This document shows positions 63,481 through 64,000 of a DNA stretch of 64,000 nt, in pieces. A program made the position numbers and the translations under genes. Below the pieces are notes generated by a model that saw nothing but the letters and a program-made list of their open reading frames with translations, did not search any database and had not been told where the DNA came from. This DNA comes from Patiria miniata (Eukaryota; Echinodermata; Asteroidea; Valvatida; Asterinidae), in assembly GCF_015706575.1 (NCBI RefSeq), contig NW_024037064.1, positions 10,641,606 to 10,705,605 of the forward strand, read 5' to 3'. The first letter of the stretch is position 1. Every line of letters begins with the position of its first letter.

Positions 63481-64000
63481 GTAAGTACTTTGTAATTTTA
63501 CAGACACTGTATTTGTTTTTGTGAGTCCCACAGGGCCAGCCTAGTGCCCTCTTTTATACCTATGTGACTGACTGACTGTAACTGATACCGATTGTAGACT
63601 GATGAAGAGAGCCGGGCAGTGCTATCCTGCAGGATACCCTGAGCACAAGCAAATAAGCTAATATTGTCTATTGTGTATACCACATGCATGTGAAGACTTT
63701 CAGTGACTATAGGGTGTGAAAAGTGAGCTCAAAAACAGAGATTTTACAAGAATACAGCATATCTGGGCGCCATGTGTAGGATCTACATCATGTGTAACAT
63801 CCAATTTTTGGCATTTATTTGGTGTCCTGACTGGGCCTATCCAATAGAGGACAAGAATGGGTATGTTGGAAGAAAAGAAAGTATTACGACTTACAACGAG
63901 ACGCCTGACGCTCAGCCGGAGACGCTGTTGCTAATAGCTTTGGCACAGTCAGGAAGTTGTGGGTACTTTGGGCGCATACCAGGACGATACGCACACACTG
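63481..64000. repeat. Intron 54 (partial) with dispersed repeat E
   Basis: tgactgactgactgtaactg, agccgggcagtgctatcctg caggatacc and ccacatgcatgtgaagac (63560-63700) match 55905-56130. The last 280 bp show nothing recognisable. Confidence 0.6.

Overview
This is eukaryotic genomic DNA. Coding segments of about 90-240 bases are bounded by AG/GT splice sites and separated by AT-rich introns full of short repeats. A deuterostome marine invertebrate, most plausibly an echinoderm, fits the gene style and the SINE, MITE and hAT load. That assignment is an inference; nothing in the window settles the species.

The plus strand carries one very large gene, or the middle of one. I place 54 consecutive exons between 328 and 63480, 6678 coding bases or 2226 residues in total. 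No start codon with signal peptide and no stop, membrane segment or kinase is in view, so both ends lie outside. In order the exons encode: 8 EGF-like domains, Ig1, 2 EGF, Ig2, 9 EGF, Ig3, a Thr/Pro-rich linker and a Frizzled-type cysteine-rich domain (FZ CRD), then EGF-Ig4, EGF-Ig5, EGF-Ig6, 2 EGF-Ig7, 2 EGF-Ig8, 4 EGF-Ig9 and 2 EGF-Ig10. That makes 32 short EGF domains (one exon each), 10 Ig domains (two exons each) and one FZ CRD (two exons). Every intron is phase 1 except the one inside the FZ CRD, which is phase 0. Because every module is a symmetrical 1-1 cassette, the gene could have grown by exon duplication and any module could be skipped without a frameshift. It reads as an extracellular matrix or cell-surface protein. 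A Wnt-binding or receptor role is suggested only by the FZ domain and by family knowledge of ROR, MuSK and Tie receptors.

The 7.3 kb intron after EGF7 holds a second gene on the minus strand: a single-exon rhodopsin-class GPCR of 483 residues (8810-10261). Its Gln/Glu/Pro-rich tail repeats continue in frame past its stop codon.

The remaining sequence is introns. They contain tRNA-derived SINEs, LINE reverse-transcriptase remnants, several MITE and fold-back families, non-autonomous hAT-like elements (one with a perfect 8-bp target duplication) and many tandem arrays. Several arrays begin exactly at, and duplicate, the 5' splice site of the preceding exon.
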